A stretch of DNA of 64,000 nt from Tubulanus polymorphus (GCF_964204645.1 NC_134036.1:10154704-10218703); one strand, 5' to 3'; counted from the first letter of the stretch, positions 12,021 to 23,051 are shown. Notes: generated from the sequence alone by a model not told the origin. Numbers and translations: made by a program.

Positions 12021-12361
12021 GACCTCACAACAACTACTCGTGTTGATCTCATTTCAACGATTTAGTACACTACATCTTGTTTTACATTGTTTAAACTCGC
12101 TGAATAGTTCTACACGACAGAAGATTGACGACACCGGCCTGACTTTTTTATATCGCGTACATTTCTTTTTTACGGATGAGAATAGGAACATACCTTTTTG
12201 ATTGCGAAGTAGTGAGTCTAAATCTCGCTCGCACCAAATGGACCATTGCGCAGCAAACGCGTACACGTACACGTGGCTCCATAGGAGCTTCAACGACGCC
12301 AGCCTTAAAGCTCGTGCCACCATTTCGATCATTATCTTTTTAAATCATATCTTACTTTATT

Positions 12362-12390
12362 AGGGTTTTCTGACTTTCGTCGAAAACCCT
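12362..12390. repeat. short hairpin AGGGTTTTC/GAAAACCCT
   Basis: A 9-bp perfect stem with an 11-base loop lies directly upstream of the 448-bp tandem duplication. It could be a transcription or transposon end signal; no function can be assigned. Confidence 0.5.
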
Positions 12391-12420
12391 CTTGAAATTC
12401 TGTTGATTATTATTATTATT

Positions 12421-13316
12421 ATATATTTTCCGCCGATTTCGTCAAATAAAATTCATCTTCATTCAGATTCGGCAACTGACAGCTTCGAAACGAAATGTAT
12501 AAATTCATACTGTACTAACGGTCTCTCTGAACCAACAGGTTGTCTGAATGTACTTTCCATCCTATTTGAAACTTAAAATTACTTATTAGGTTACTGTAAA
12601 TTAAGAATTGAATTGAATTGTTAGACAAGCACCGGCGAAATTACAGTTTGTGACGTCATTTAGTAAGTAAATAAAGGAGGGCTCCGAGAATTTCCAAATC
12701 ACGGGGTACTATACTGGGGTTAGACCATTCAACCAAAAAGCGGATTGCTCCGATAATATCCAAATCATCTCATTTTATTTTTTCCATCGAATACCCGGTA
12801 ATTAATTTTTCCTTTCGATCACATGCATCCAGAAAACCCGTTATCGCTGCTTTGCAGCTATATTTATTATATATTTTCCGCCGATTTTGTCAAATAAAAT
12901 TCATCTTCATTCGAATTCGGCAACTGACAGCTTCGAAACGAAATGTATAAATTGATACTGTAATAACGGTCTCTCTGAACCAACAGATTGTCTGAATGTA
13001 CTTTCCATCCTATTTGAAACTTGAAATTACTTATTAGGTTACTGTAAATAAAGAATTCAATTGAATTGTTAGACAAGCACCAGCGAAATAACAGTTTGTG
13101 ACGTCATTTAGTAAGTAAATAAAGGAGGGCTCCGAGAATTGCCAAATCACGGGGGACTATACTGGGGTTAGACCATTCAACCAAAAAGAGGATTGCTCCG
13201 ATAATATCCAAATCATCTCATTTTATTTTTCCATCGAATACCCGGTAATTAATTTTTCCTTTCGATCACATGCATCCAGAAAACCCGTTATCGCTGCTTT
13301 GCAGCTATATTTTTCT
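12421..13316 (+). repeat. tandem duplication, two ~448-bp copies
   Basis: ATATATTTTCCGCCGATTT starts at 12421 and again at 12869, and the whole intervening unit (ending GCTGCTTTGCAGCTATATTT) is repeated with about 15 substitutions or small indels. No coding frame is conserved between the copies. The palindrome GCTGCTTTGCAGC at the unit end may mark a boundary. Confidence 0.85.
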
Positions 13317-13689
13317 ATCGGAATGCTCCATTTACGCCTACATCGCACCCACTAGAGTCTGAATGGGCGGGGGACTGAATGAATGTTACATGATTGTAGC
13401 GAGAAATTGTAGTTTAGAAAGAAAATTACCTCAAGCACCGTGAGTAAAGGGAAATTGGGGGTTGGAGGCCAGAAGTATGAAGTATGAGGCTAGGTAGGTT
13501 TTTGGGTAAAAATGTTGGGTAAAATATATGGGGTAATTTTCTTCTATATAAATGGAGGATGTAAATACAAGTTAAAAATGTTGATGAAATAAAATATTCT
13601 CCAAACATTGTGATAAATATGTTAGTAAATCGAATATATCTTTTCATAATAAATCATGTCAACATCAGAAAAATGTAATTGATGACGAA
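13317..13689. other. no feature recognised
   Basis: AT-rich sequence with GT-rich stretches. A reverse frame at 13426-13647 has no recognisable similarity. Confidence 0.4.
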
Positions 13690-14600
13690 AAAATAAATTT
13701 ATATGAAAAAAAATAAAAAAATAGATTCTATAAAACTGAGTGGAATTAATTGTGATATTTGTGATGAAAACATTATGAAAACAATTATAAGGTACATTTA
13801 GATTCTCTATAACGTAAAATGAATATAATTATAATTATTTTAGGTGAAGAATATTTTGGTGTTAAAAAACAAAGAGAAAATGTCGTTAAAACTGCTTATA
13901 AAGACCAATCTTACATGAAAAATATCAATGACTACATCAATTCATTGTCTATAAAAGATGATATCGAATTAATTGAAACATTCAGAAGTAAAGTTGGCCC
14001 AGCTGCATTAATTATTAGATTTCATAAAGGAAGATTATCTTAGAATTTTGAAAAAATAGTTAGAAATAATGAAAAACATTGTGAGTTTTGTAACAGATGC
14101 TGAATATTCCAAACTTAGTTTTGGTCAAGTAACATTTACTAAATCTAATGAAAAAGTAACGCACCAGATTCAAATATGTTCTTATGAAGTTATTTTAAAT
14201 GTTCAAATAGAAGATGTATTAAAGAAATTATTTGCAGATTTTAGAACACGTATTGAAGAAAGATATTACGAAGGATCTGGTTAATCATTAGATGGAATAT
14301 ATTTTTTTTTTTACTTACAAATTTATAATAAAATTAGAAAAAATAACGTTAATGATTCAACATACACAACATAGAATTATATTGTTGCTTCATTATATAT
14401 CAAATTACTGTTTTTAACACAAAAGCAGTAAAAAATGTTCAAAATGATGATATAAAATGTTTTTTATGGGCAATATTAAGTTATTGATATTCAACAAAAG
14501 TTGTTGAACATAGGTATAGATTATCTAATTATAAGAAATATGAAAAAGAAACTAAAATATATAGTTATATTGAAATTAAATGTTTATGAGACGATAACAT
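13690..14600 (+). pseudogene. decayed second copy of the Maverick DNA polymerase N-terminal region
   Basis: Three broken frames (about 13730-13800, 13819-14043 and 14069-14284, then 14406-14570) line up in order with the start of the polymerase gene at 15513: a CDIC zinc-finger remnant, a segment with IKDDIELIETFRSKVGPAA (15885 copy: IKDTIEILETLRSKIGPAA), a segment ending in FRTRIEE, and one with NVQNDDIKCFLW. Divergence is high and stops are frequent. It is a separate older insertion of the same family, or a displaced piece, in the same orientation 0.9 kb upstream of the main element. Confidence 0.75.
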
Positions 14601-15217
14601 TAAGTGTTTGTAAAGGTGATAATATACTACTACACTATACCCTAGAGCCATTTATATTTTATATTAAGTTTTGAGAAAATTGCAATTTTAGGTTCTCATA
14701 ATAAAGTCAAAACAGAAAAACCAATGGTTGGAACTAAAAACTGGAATATGACATGCGAGGATTCTAATGTAATTATTTATTTTTAACGTACTTTTCGTAC
14801 AAAAATAGTTTAAAACCCACTTACTGTGTTTTAGCCTTGTAGGATCTTTCAAGCTTTCAAAGCAAAATCGCAGCATGTTATGGCGTGCTAGGCTTAAATA
14901 CAGTAAGTAACTTTTTCCCAGGTTAAAAGACAGTATATTCCTCGGTTTCAGCTGAAAGGAATACCATTTTTCCGGGTTCTAGGTGTGCCTTTAGCGGTTT
15001 GTGACATATTGTGTTAGCTCCAGTTATGTTATTTTATGTCGTTTTGTCCGTCATTTTATTACTATACCATTATAGGGTCTCGTTTGATGTTCCTTCGCCT
15101 GAAGATACGTCAGATGATTCCCTCCCTATTTAGTGATGATCGTTGGAAGAGAGGTCCGTTTTTCCAGTATTTTACAGTAATTAGGAAATGGCGTTTTCAT
15201 ACCAGAGTACGAGAGTA
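14601..15217. other. spacer between the two viral copies
   Basis: No gene supported. Small frames at 14688-14876 (minus) and 15036-15248 show no motif. Base composition is less AT-rich than in the element that follows. Confidence 0.4.
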
Positions 15218-15235
15218 CGAGACACCACTCATCAC
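15218..15235 (+). repeat. outer part of the left terminal inverted repeat
   Basis: CGAGACACCACTCATCAC is an exact 18-base inverse match to 32612-32629. On the right the following TIR bases continue without a break, whereas here they are displaced 243 bp inward to 15478. Confidence 0.8.
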
Positions 15236-15477
15236 AGCTAGGCTCTAGTGAGAACGGACGATTGCTCTGTGATACACATATACAGTGAGTGCGCGTAACA
15301 ACAACTTCGCGTGGATAGATCGATACAGTGTGTCGCTACTGAGAACGGTTATTAACGCGTGTGCTATTACTGTAGTACAGTGATAGCGTGTCAACTGTGC
15401 TCGGATAAATAGATGCTGTGAGGCTTGGGTGAGAACGGTTAATAGCGTGCTTGTTATATACAAGGGGAAGTAAATCC
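15236..15477 (+). repeat. ~242-bp insert within the left terminal repeat, with internal GAGAACGG repeats
   Basis: The segment lies between two copies of CCACTCATCAC (15225-15235 and 15478-15488). Inside, GAGAACGG recurs at about 15251, 15341 and 15431, with related GTGCTATTACTG and AGTGATAGCGTG motifs between. It is absent from the right terminus. It may be a terminal-repeat satellite expansion present on one end only, or an insertion with an 11-bp target duplication. Confidence 0.6.
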
Positions 15478-15515
15478 CCACTCATCACCACAAGTAATTT
15501 TTTTCCTTATAAATG
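15478..15515 (+). repeat. inner part of the left terminal inverted repeat
   Basis: CCACTCATCACCACAAGTAA followed by a T-run and TATAAATGGG mirrors the right terminus 32581-32622 with one small length change. It contains the promoter-like signal and the start codon of the polymerase gene, so the terminal repeat runs directly into coding sequence. Confidence 0.85.
15495..15515 (+). promoter_or_regulatory. late-promoter-like start signal of the polymerase gene
   Basis: TAATTTTTTT, a short spacer and TATAAATG, with the ATG as start codon. The same arrangement precedes nine other genes of the element. Confidence 0.7.
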
Positions 15516-18500
15516 GGGGAGAATGAACACCAGACAGAAAACAATAATGTTAATAAAAATCAATATTATTGTCCATATTGTAAAAAATACATCGATAAAT
15601 CTAATAAATCTAAACATGAAAAATCTGCAAATCATAGAAAAAATGTTATAGATATTGAAACTCCAGAAAATTCCAATGAAAGAAAAGAACGATTAGATGA
15701 TATGAATGTGGATGAAATAAAATGTGAAGTTTATAATGAATTTATAGTAAAAAGGAATTATAAAAGACATCTCGAATCACAAAAACACCATCAAAATTTG
15801 AGTAATAATGTTTTAGGAAAAGATAAACCTCAACAAGTAAAAAAAACAACTTAAAAAACTAAATCCATTTCAAATAAACCTTACATGGAAAATGTTAGAA
15901 ATTATATTGATTCACTAGAAATAAAAGATACAATTGAAATTTTAGAAACATTACGTAGTAAAATTGGTCCTGCAGCTATTATATTTAGATTTTTTAAATG
16001 TACAACAATAGAAGATTATAGTAAATTTAATGAAATAATAGAAAAAATACTAGATTTGATAACAGATGTTGAATATCCAAAAATTAGTATCTCTGGGAAA
16101 GTAAGTTTTTTAAAGTCAGAAGAGAAAATGGATTATAATATTCAAACACTCTCTGAAGAAATAATTTCAAAAACGCAAATAAAAGAGAAGTTAGAAAAAA
16201 TATTTAATGAATTTAGACGTCATATTGAAGAGTTCTGGTTTAACATTGAATGGAATTATATTTTTAGATTTAAATGTTTATAATACAAAAAGGAATAAAA
16301 CATCAAAAAGTAAAACAATGTTTAAAAATGATTCAAGCTTTACAACAGAAAAGGATAAAAAAGCATCATCTTATATTAAATTACCATTTACAACAAAAGC
16401 AGTAATAAATGTTCAAAATGAAGATAATAAATGTTTTCTATGGTCAATTATTAGTTGCTTACACCCAACAGAAGATATCACGCATAGTTTTAGAATAACA
16501 AATTACCGGAAATATGAAACATTATATAAAATTGATCTATATCCAATAACTATAAAAATGATACCCAAAATAGAAAAAAATTAATAATTTAAAAATATAT
16601 GTATTCGAATTAATGCAATAACCAAAGACAAAAGGTGAAAATATTAAGGATTATACATTGGAAGCTTTATATTTAACAGAATATTATGATGATGAAAATG
16701 CTATAGATTTGTTATATTACAAAAAAGATGAAAATGAACATTATATGTGGTTAAAACAAATTGATTTATTCTTTAGCACAGAAAGTGATTTTAACAGTCA
16801 TAAAATTTATCTATGTAGAAAATTTTAATCTAAATTTAGAACTGAGAATGCTTTACTAAAATATAAAGAATTATGTGGTAATAAAGATTTTTGTAAATTT
16901 ATAATGCCAACAGAAAAAGATTATAAATTGAAATTTACTAATCATAAATTTAAGAATATTGTTCCATTTGTAATTTATGGGGATTTTGAATCGTTCAATA
17001 AAGAATTAACTGATCAAGATAGAAAAGAAATATATAACAAAAAGCAATTATTAAAATCAATGGATAAAGGAAATGAATTAAATGAAGACACAACACAAGA
17101 TCCGCCAATTATAAACACAATTAAAAAAGTTCATCAAAGAGCTGCTGCTTATGGAATTTATATGAAATCAAATTATCCTGAATTATATGAAAGTCAATAT
17201 ATTTCTTTTAGAGGTGAAGATGTAGTTAATGATTTTTGTGACAAAATGATTGAATTTGAAAGTGATTTTGCAAAATTATTAAACAAAAATAAAAGAATAG
17301 TTATGACAAAAGAAGATGAAATTGATTTTAATTATGCAACTCATTGTTGTTGTTGTGAAAAAACGTTTTCATTCATTTGATAAAAAAGTAAGAGATCATG
17401 ATCATTTAAATTCAAAATATCGTGGAGCTGCTCATGAAGATTGTAATTTACAAGCTAAGAAAGTTAATTTCGTACCAATATTATTTCATAATTTATCAGG
17501 CTATGATACCCATCTATTTATAAAACAATTATCGGGAAAATTGGGCGCAATTAATCAAGAAATAGAAGAATATAATGCTATGAATGGTGTAAATGTAAGA
17601 ACTATTAGCTAAAACATCCGAAAATTATATTTCATTTCAATTTGGTTGCATTAGTTTTTTAGATTCTTATAGATTTCTTGCAAGTTCATAAGATAATTTC
17701 TCAAAAAGTTTAGTTGATAATGATTTTATAATAACTCGATATTATTATCCAAATGAACAAGATTTTAAATTATTGAGATATAAAGGTGCAATTCCTTATT
17801 CATTTTATAAAACACACAATGATTTTAATGTAACAGAATTATTAAAAGATCAATTTTATGATCAATTAAAAGAGGAGTATGTGAAAGATGAAGTGTTTAA
17901 TAGAACATTAAATATTTGGAACCATTTTAAGATGAAAAATCATGGTGAATTAGTTGATTTATACTTAAAATCAGATGTTATGATATTGGCTGATATATTT
18001 GAAAAATTTAGAGAAGTTAATTTGAATCATTTTAATGTTGATCCTTGTTATTGCTACTCTAGTCCTGGTTTAAGCTGGCAATGTGGTTTAAAATACACAA
18101 ATGTAGAATTAGATTTATTAAAAGAACCAGACATGGTTTTATTATTTGAAAAATGAATTAGAGGTGGAATTAGTGGTGTTATGGGAGATAGGTATTTTAA
18201 AGCAAATGATGAATATAAATTATTATATATTGACACCAATAATTTATATGGTTGGGCAATGATGCAACCTCAACCATACAAAAATTTTATATTGACAGAA
18301 GTTGAAAATGATGATAAAACTGATTGGGAAAGCGCAATTGCGAGTTTAAAAGATGAAGCACCAATTGGTTATTTCTTTGTAGTTGATTTAGAATATCCTG
18401 AAAATATAAAGTTTAAAACAAGAAACTTACCTTATTGCCCAGAACATTTAACCGTAGATGATAGTTATTTAAGTGAATACCAGAAGAAAATAAAACCGAA

Positions 18501-20549
18501 AGATTATGTTTTTACAGAAAAATTAATACTTACTCAAAATAATAAATACAATTATATTGTTCATTATAGAATGTTAAAATTTTATCTTAAACAAGGAATG
18601 AAATTAAAGAAAGTACATAGATATATTGAATTTTTAATCAATCGAAGTGGTTAGAAAAATATATAGATTTCAATACTCAACGGAGAACCATATCAAAAAC
18701 AGATTTTGAAAAAGATTTCTTCAAATTAATGAATAATAGTTTTTATGGTAAAACATGCGAAAATATTAGAAATAGAAATGATATTGAATTAGTAAATAAT
18801 TCTGAACGATTAAGACATTTACAATTAAGTCCTAGACATTTAGGAAATAAAAGATTTGAAGATTAGTTAACAGCAGTTAAATTAAAAAGAACGTCAATGA
18901 AATTTAATAAAGCTATATTAATTGGTTCAACTGTTTTAGAAGTATCAAAATTATTAATGTATGATTTTTATTATAATGTTTTACAACCACTTTTTGGGGA
19001 AAAGCATATTGAAATATTATATTTTGATTCTGTAACAGCTGACACCCCAATATTATTAAAATGTTATGATAAAATATCGATAAGAAGAATTTTAGAAATA
19101 ATTCCCAAACAAAATGAATGTTATATTTCATATGGTGAAAAAGAATTAATACAAATAAATGGTTTAATGGATGTTTGGACAAGAAATGGATTGAAAAAAT
19201 TAAAGAATATTATTAGGCATAAAACAAATAAGAAATTCTATAGAGTTAGAACTAAATTAGGGTTTGTAGATGTTACAGAAGATCATAGTTTAACTAAACG
19301 AATTGGCGATGAAATAAAACCAACTGATATAAACATTGGAGATGAATTATTACATAAACGATTTTTCCAAAGAATGAATCATATGTCATTCGACGAAATT
19401 ATTGATAATATTCATAATATAGAACCTGAAACATTAGAAGAAAAAGAATATTTTATCAAAGGATTTTTCATGGGTGATGGTTCAGCAGGTGCGTATAATT
19501 ATGTTTGGGGTAATAAATATTGTTGGTATTTATGCAATCAAGACTTAAAATTATTAGAAAGAATTAAGAAATTCTGTGAAGAAGTTTATTCACATAAAAC
19601 ATTTAGAATCATGGATGTTATGAAATCATCAGCAGTTTATAGAATACTTGTAAATAATCCTAAAGATTTTGCTATAAAATATAATGATGAATTCTATATT
19701 CATGCAATAGTGAAAAGTAATACTTCAACAAAAGAAAAGATAGTTCCAGATTATGTATTAAATGCAAAAAATTATTTAAGAAAATGGATCTTCATTGGAT
19801 TCTACGCAGCAGATGGTGCTAAAAAATTTACAAAGGATAAAAAGATAACCTTTGCACGGATAGGAAAAGTTGCTTTATCGGGGTTAAATATATTATGTAA
19901 TTCATTAGGCTTCAATATGAATATTGGATTGATTAAATCTAAAGGAAATTGCTTTAATTTAAGCCACACAGAAAAAGATTTAACGGAAGAAGTTAAAGAT
20001 TTATTTGAAATATATAACCCAACAGATTATGTTTATGATTTATCAACCGAAGATGGCACATTCACCTGTGGATTTCCATTAATTTGCTTCATTACTGATG
20101 CGTACATACTAAAAATCAAGACAAATGACATAACAAAAGACATAAAAACATTAAAACATCATTTTGATTTTAGCAATTATCCCAAAGATCATGAACTATT
20201 TAGCAATGATAATAAAAAAATTCCTGGTAAATTTAATAATGAATTAGGGGGTGATGAAATGATTGAATTTGTTGGGATAAGAGGTAAAATGTATAGTTAC
20301 AGAACAAAAGATCATGAAGCTACAAAGTTAAAAGGAATAACAAAGCATGTGGTTGATAAACATATAGAATTTCAAGATTATATAAAGTGTTTATATAACT
20401 CAATTGTAATGAAACACAAAATGAATTGTTTAAGATCAGAAGATCACGAGATGTACATTAATGAAGTTGAAAAAACTAGTTTGAATCCATTTGATGATAA
20501 AAGGCATATTTTAGATGATGGTATAAAAACATTACCTTATGGTTATTAA
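15513..20549 (+). pseudogene. protein-primed family B DNA polymerase with intein (multiple frame disruptions)
   Basis: The polymerase would copy the linear genome from a protein primer. From 15513 come two C2H2-like fingers (YYCPYCKKYIDKSNKSKH; the second has lost a Cys), then an adintovirus-type N-terminal region with NVQNEDNKCFLWSI (about 16410-16450), exonuclease motifs YGDFES (16976-16993), FHNLSGYDTH (17484-17513) and YLKSDV (near 17964-17981), a VRDHDH zinc-binding segment (17388-17405), polymerase motif A DTNNLYGW (18232-18255), motif B NNSFYGKT (near 18733) and motif C, split by the intein between YFD and TDA. Stops lie at 15852 and 16582 (TAA), 17689 (TAA), 18154 (TGA) and 18864 (TAG), and frame changes near 16230, 16600-16900, 17360, 17600 and 18635. 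It ends tail to tail with the minus-strand zinc-finger gene, overlapping its stop codon. Confidence 0.92.
19029..20093 (+). other. LAGLIDADG intein within polymerase motif C
   Basis: A 355-codon uninterrupted insertion splits YFD from TDA of the catalytic YxDTD motif, a known intein site in family B polymerases. Numbering from the ATG at 18897, the N-terminal splicing block starts at S45 (SVTADTPILLK), block B is VTEDHSL at 126-132, the endonuclease motifs are KGFFMGDGSAG (188-198) and IGFYAADGAKK (300-310), and the C-terminal block is VYDLSTEDGTF followed by ICFI at 396-399. Family rules predict His-Asn as the last two residues. Here they are Phe-Ile, so Asn cyclisation and release of the C-extein should fail. 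Both acidic endonuclease residues are kept. Assignment is firm from block order; activity is doubtful. Confidence 0.92.
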
Positions 20550-21816
20550 AATGGATCAATATCATCAAACTCGAAATCACTATTGGCTTCTTCATTTTCA
20601 TTTAATTGTTCAGGTTCTTCTTCCATTCCATTTTTCTCATTCAAATAAAGTTCTATCTTGTTCCACATTTCATCTCGCTCTCTTTGTTACTTTTTGTTTG
20701 TTAATTCATCAAATGGAATTATAATATCTATGTTTAAATAATTTACAATCTTATTTAAAAAGAATTCATAATTAATTGAATCTGTTATTCTATTTTCCAA
20801 ATGATATATTAATATTTGTTTGAATGTTTTTTTTATATTTTCCATATCTTCTTCTGTTAATTTAGGTTTTTCATAATAATCGTTAAATAATAAATATAAA
20901 TACATTTTCTTATGTTTTGTGTTAAATGTTGACGGAATAATTATTTTTATAATATCTTTTTTAGTTATTTCACCATTTCTATTTTCTATTATTTTCATAT
21001 TTTCAAGCCATTGCATATATTCTGGTGTATGATCTTCTATAGAAAATGTTTCATTTTCAATTTCATCTAGATAATTTATTTTTGGATCTATGAGAAAATT
21101 TCTAGTTTTTTCTTCACTCCATAAATTCTTTTGCCATCCACATTCATTACAAAATAACACAGTACCTTCTTGTCTTAAGGTTGCATAACTACATTGTGGA
21201 CATTTTTGTTTATAATTTATTGGTAATAGATCTTCATTAAGCTCTTCGTATTTTCTTACGTTTTCTTTATGTTTTATTGTTCTATTATGTAGATTTGAAT
21301 TACTTGTTGTAATAATCAATTTACAATATTTACAATAATATGTTTTTCTTGTTAATTCATTATATTGTTTTTCTAACTTTTCAACTGTTTCTTTATTATC
21401 TGGTAACGTTTTCTCGTTTCAAATTTATTAGAAATTTTATCTATATGTGCTTTACGAAATTGATGATTCTCCCAATCTTCTATATTTTCAGGGCTATATT
21501 TTATTCGACAAGGCTCACAGAAATGATCTTTTATATTATCCTTGTCATAGAATAAGAAAGGTGTTTTCCAAATAACTTCAGGTTCTACTTCAACAGAATT
21601 ACTATTACTTTCGTTACTATCAACATTAGCCGTTGCGCCATTAATTTTACACTTCTCTGAATGTTTTTTAACATAATTTCTTGAGAATAATTTATTACAT
21701 TTTGGACAGTTTAGTTTAGGGGGTTTATAATTTTCATCATGTTTTTTCATATGTCGAGCCATATTACTTTTTCTTAGAAGTTCACCACAAATTTCACATG
21801 CTATCTTCTCATCCAT
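20546..21816 (-). pseudogene. zinc-finger / VLTF3-like late transcription factor candidate
   Basis: The minus-strand gene starts at 21816 (AATAAATGG context). It first encodes C2H2-like fingers (CEICGELLRKSNMARHMKKH, then CPKCNKLFSRNYVKKHSEKC and a third with CEPC), with another finger (YCKYC...H) around 21330. A zinc ribbon CPQC...CNECGW follows, and a C-terminal part whose LTEEDMENIKKTF, ENRITDSINYEFFLNKIV and IIIPF segments resemble the C-terminal half of the poxvirus VLTF3-like family. That family is a viral late-gene transcription factor. A frameshift near 21400 splits the fingers from the ribbon, and a TAA at 20687 precedes a final acidic tail. The VLTF3 call is by pattern, not by search. 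Confidence 0.6.
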
Positions 21817-21862
21817 TTATTAAGGAAAAATTTTATTGAAATTAATTTTTAGTGATGAGCGG

Positions 21863-21888
21863 TAATTTTTTTTATGTTATAAATAATG
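21863..21888 (+). promoter_or_regulatory. late-promoter-like start signal
   Basis: TAATTTTTTTT, spacer, TATAAATA and ATG. It sits between divergent genes starting at 21816 (minus) and 21886 (plus). Confidence 0.6.
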
Positions 21889-22675
21889 GTAGAATTAAAA
21901 GAATACAGAATATTTGTTGATTCAAGAAGACTTACAAATTATAAATCACATAATTTATTAGTTCAATTAGATAGAGAATTTAAGAATTGTGTAGATTTAA
22001 AATTAGTTAATATAAGTTTATGTAACTCTTTTTACTATATATCAGATAAAACTGATGAACATAGAAGCCTTTTTATTTTTGATAAGGATAAAAGAAAAAA
22101 TTTTCAACTCATGCTTACACCAGGATTATATAATTTAGAAACATTAGAGCAAGAAATTAATAGAAAAGCTCGCATTAGATTAGGTAGTGATTCTAAATTT
22201 AATATTAAATTCATAAAAAGTGAGAGCTCTAATAAAATTAAAATAAAGTTTGATAATGATTATTTTAAACTTTATCAACATACAATAGAAAGATATCTTT
22301 ACATGGTAAAAAAAACCTATAGCTAAACTGTTAGGAATTCCTCCAGATAAAGATATTAGAGAAAACATATACGGTAGATCAAACTTAATACCTTTTACAC
22401 ATTTTTATATTTATTGCAATTTAATTGACCCAACAAAAACATTTGAAGCAACTAAAGATATAACTTGTAATTCTTGTATATTAAACATTTTACCATTAAA
22501 GAATGTTAAACAATTTGGAACGCAAATAAATTATAATTTAGCTGAATGTGATTTTAAACCTTGCATTCCTAAATTTAATAATTTTAAATTAGAAATAAGA
22601 AATCATAATGGTTATTTAATTGATTTGAATAACTTTCCTGTGATATATGAATTAATTATAAGATGTAAAGAGTAA
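21886..22675 (+). pseudogene. minor capsid protein, penton-like (one frameshift)
   Basis: The first 146 codons begin MVELKEYRIFVDSRRLTNYK and continue as beta-rich sequence. After a frame change in the A-run near 22312 the frame continues to 22675, including PFTHFYIYCNLIDP and ending LIDLNNFPVIYELIIRCKE. An N-terminal extension plus a single jelly roll ending in a FxLxIR...G...D...V.YEL.IR strand pair is typical of Maverick penton proteins, which occupy capsid vertices. Position upstream of the membrane-protein cluster and MCP agrees. Function is assigned by pattern and context. Confidence 0.7.
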
Positions 22676-22694
22676 TTTTTTCATTATATAAATG
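22673..22694 (+). promoter_or_regulatory. late-promoter-like start signal
   Basis: TAATTTTTT, spacer, TATAAATG. It overlaps the TAA stop of the penton gene. Confidence 0.65.
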
Positions 22695-23048
22695 AATATA
22701 ACTGTTGGACCGAGTATATGTTTTGGGTTTGATTTCAAACGTGAGAAAGAAATGAAATTTAATGTTAATGATGTAATCACACATATCAAAAATATTGCAT
22801 TTTCTAATGAAACAACATTTGAGTATGAAACAACAATAGATAAAGAAACTTTAAATGTAGAAAAGATTACTAATTTAATAAGAGAATCTTTAAGATTTTA
22901 TGAATTAGATGAAGATTTTATCATCGATGATATTAAAAAAATAATAATTGAAATATATACAAATGAAACTAGTAATGAAATAAATGTTGAAATAATCATA
23001 AATAAGTTAACTAAATATTTTGATGATAGTAATTTTTTTGATAAATAA
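22692..23048 (+). CDS. uncharacterised viral protein, 118 aa
   Basis: Open frame starting at the shared TATAAATG signal and ending one base before the next ATG. It is acidic and Ile/Asn-rich, with predicted helices (for example ITNLIRESLRFYELDEDFI) and no membrane segment or metal site. I do not recognise the family. Its location between penton and small membrane proteins suggests a virion or assembly role, as inference. Confidence 0.7.
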   Translation: MNITVGPSICFGFDFKREKEMKFNVNDVITHIKNIAFSNETTFEYETTIDKETLNVEKITNLIRESLRFYELDEDFIIDDIKKIIIEIYTNETSNEINVEIIINKLTKYFDDSNFFDK

Positions 23049-23051
23049 ATG
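23030..23051 (+). promoter_or_regulatory. late-promoter-like start signal
   Basis: TAATTTTTTT, spacer, TAAATAAATG, lying wholly within the last codons of the preceding gene. Confidence 0.65.

Noticed and set aside
18913-19182. Minus-strand frame opposite the intein
   Set aside because: Shadow of the intein/polymerase frame; composition mirrors the coding strand.
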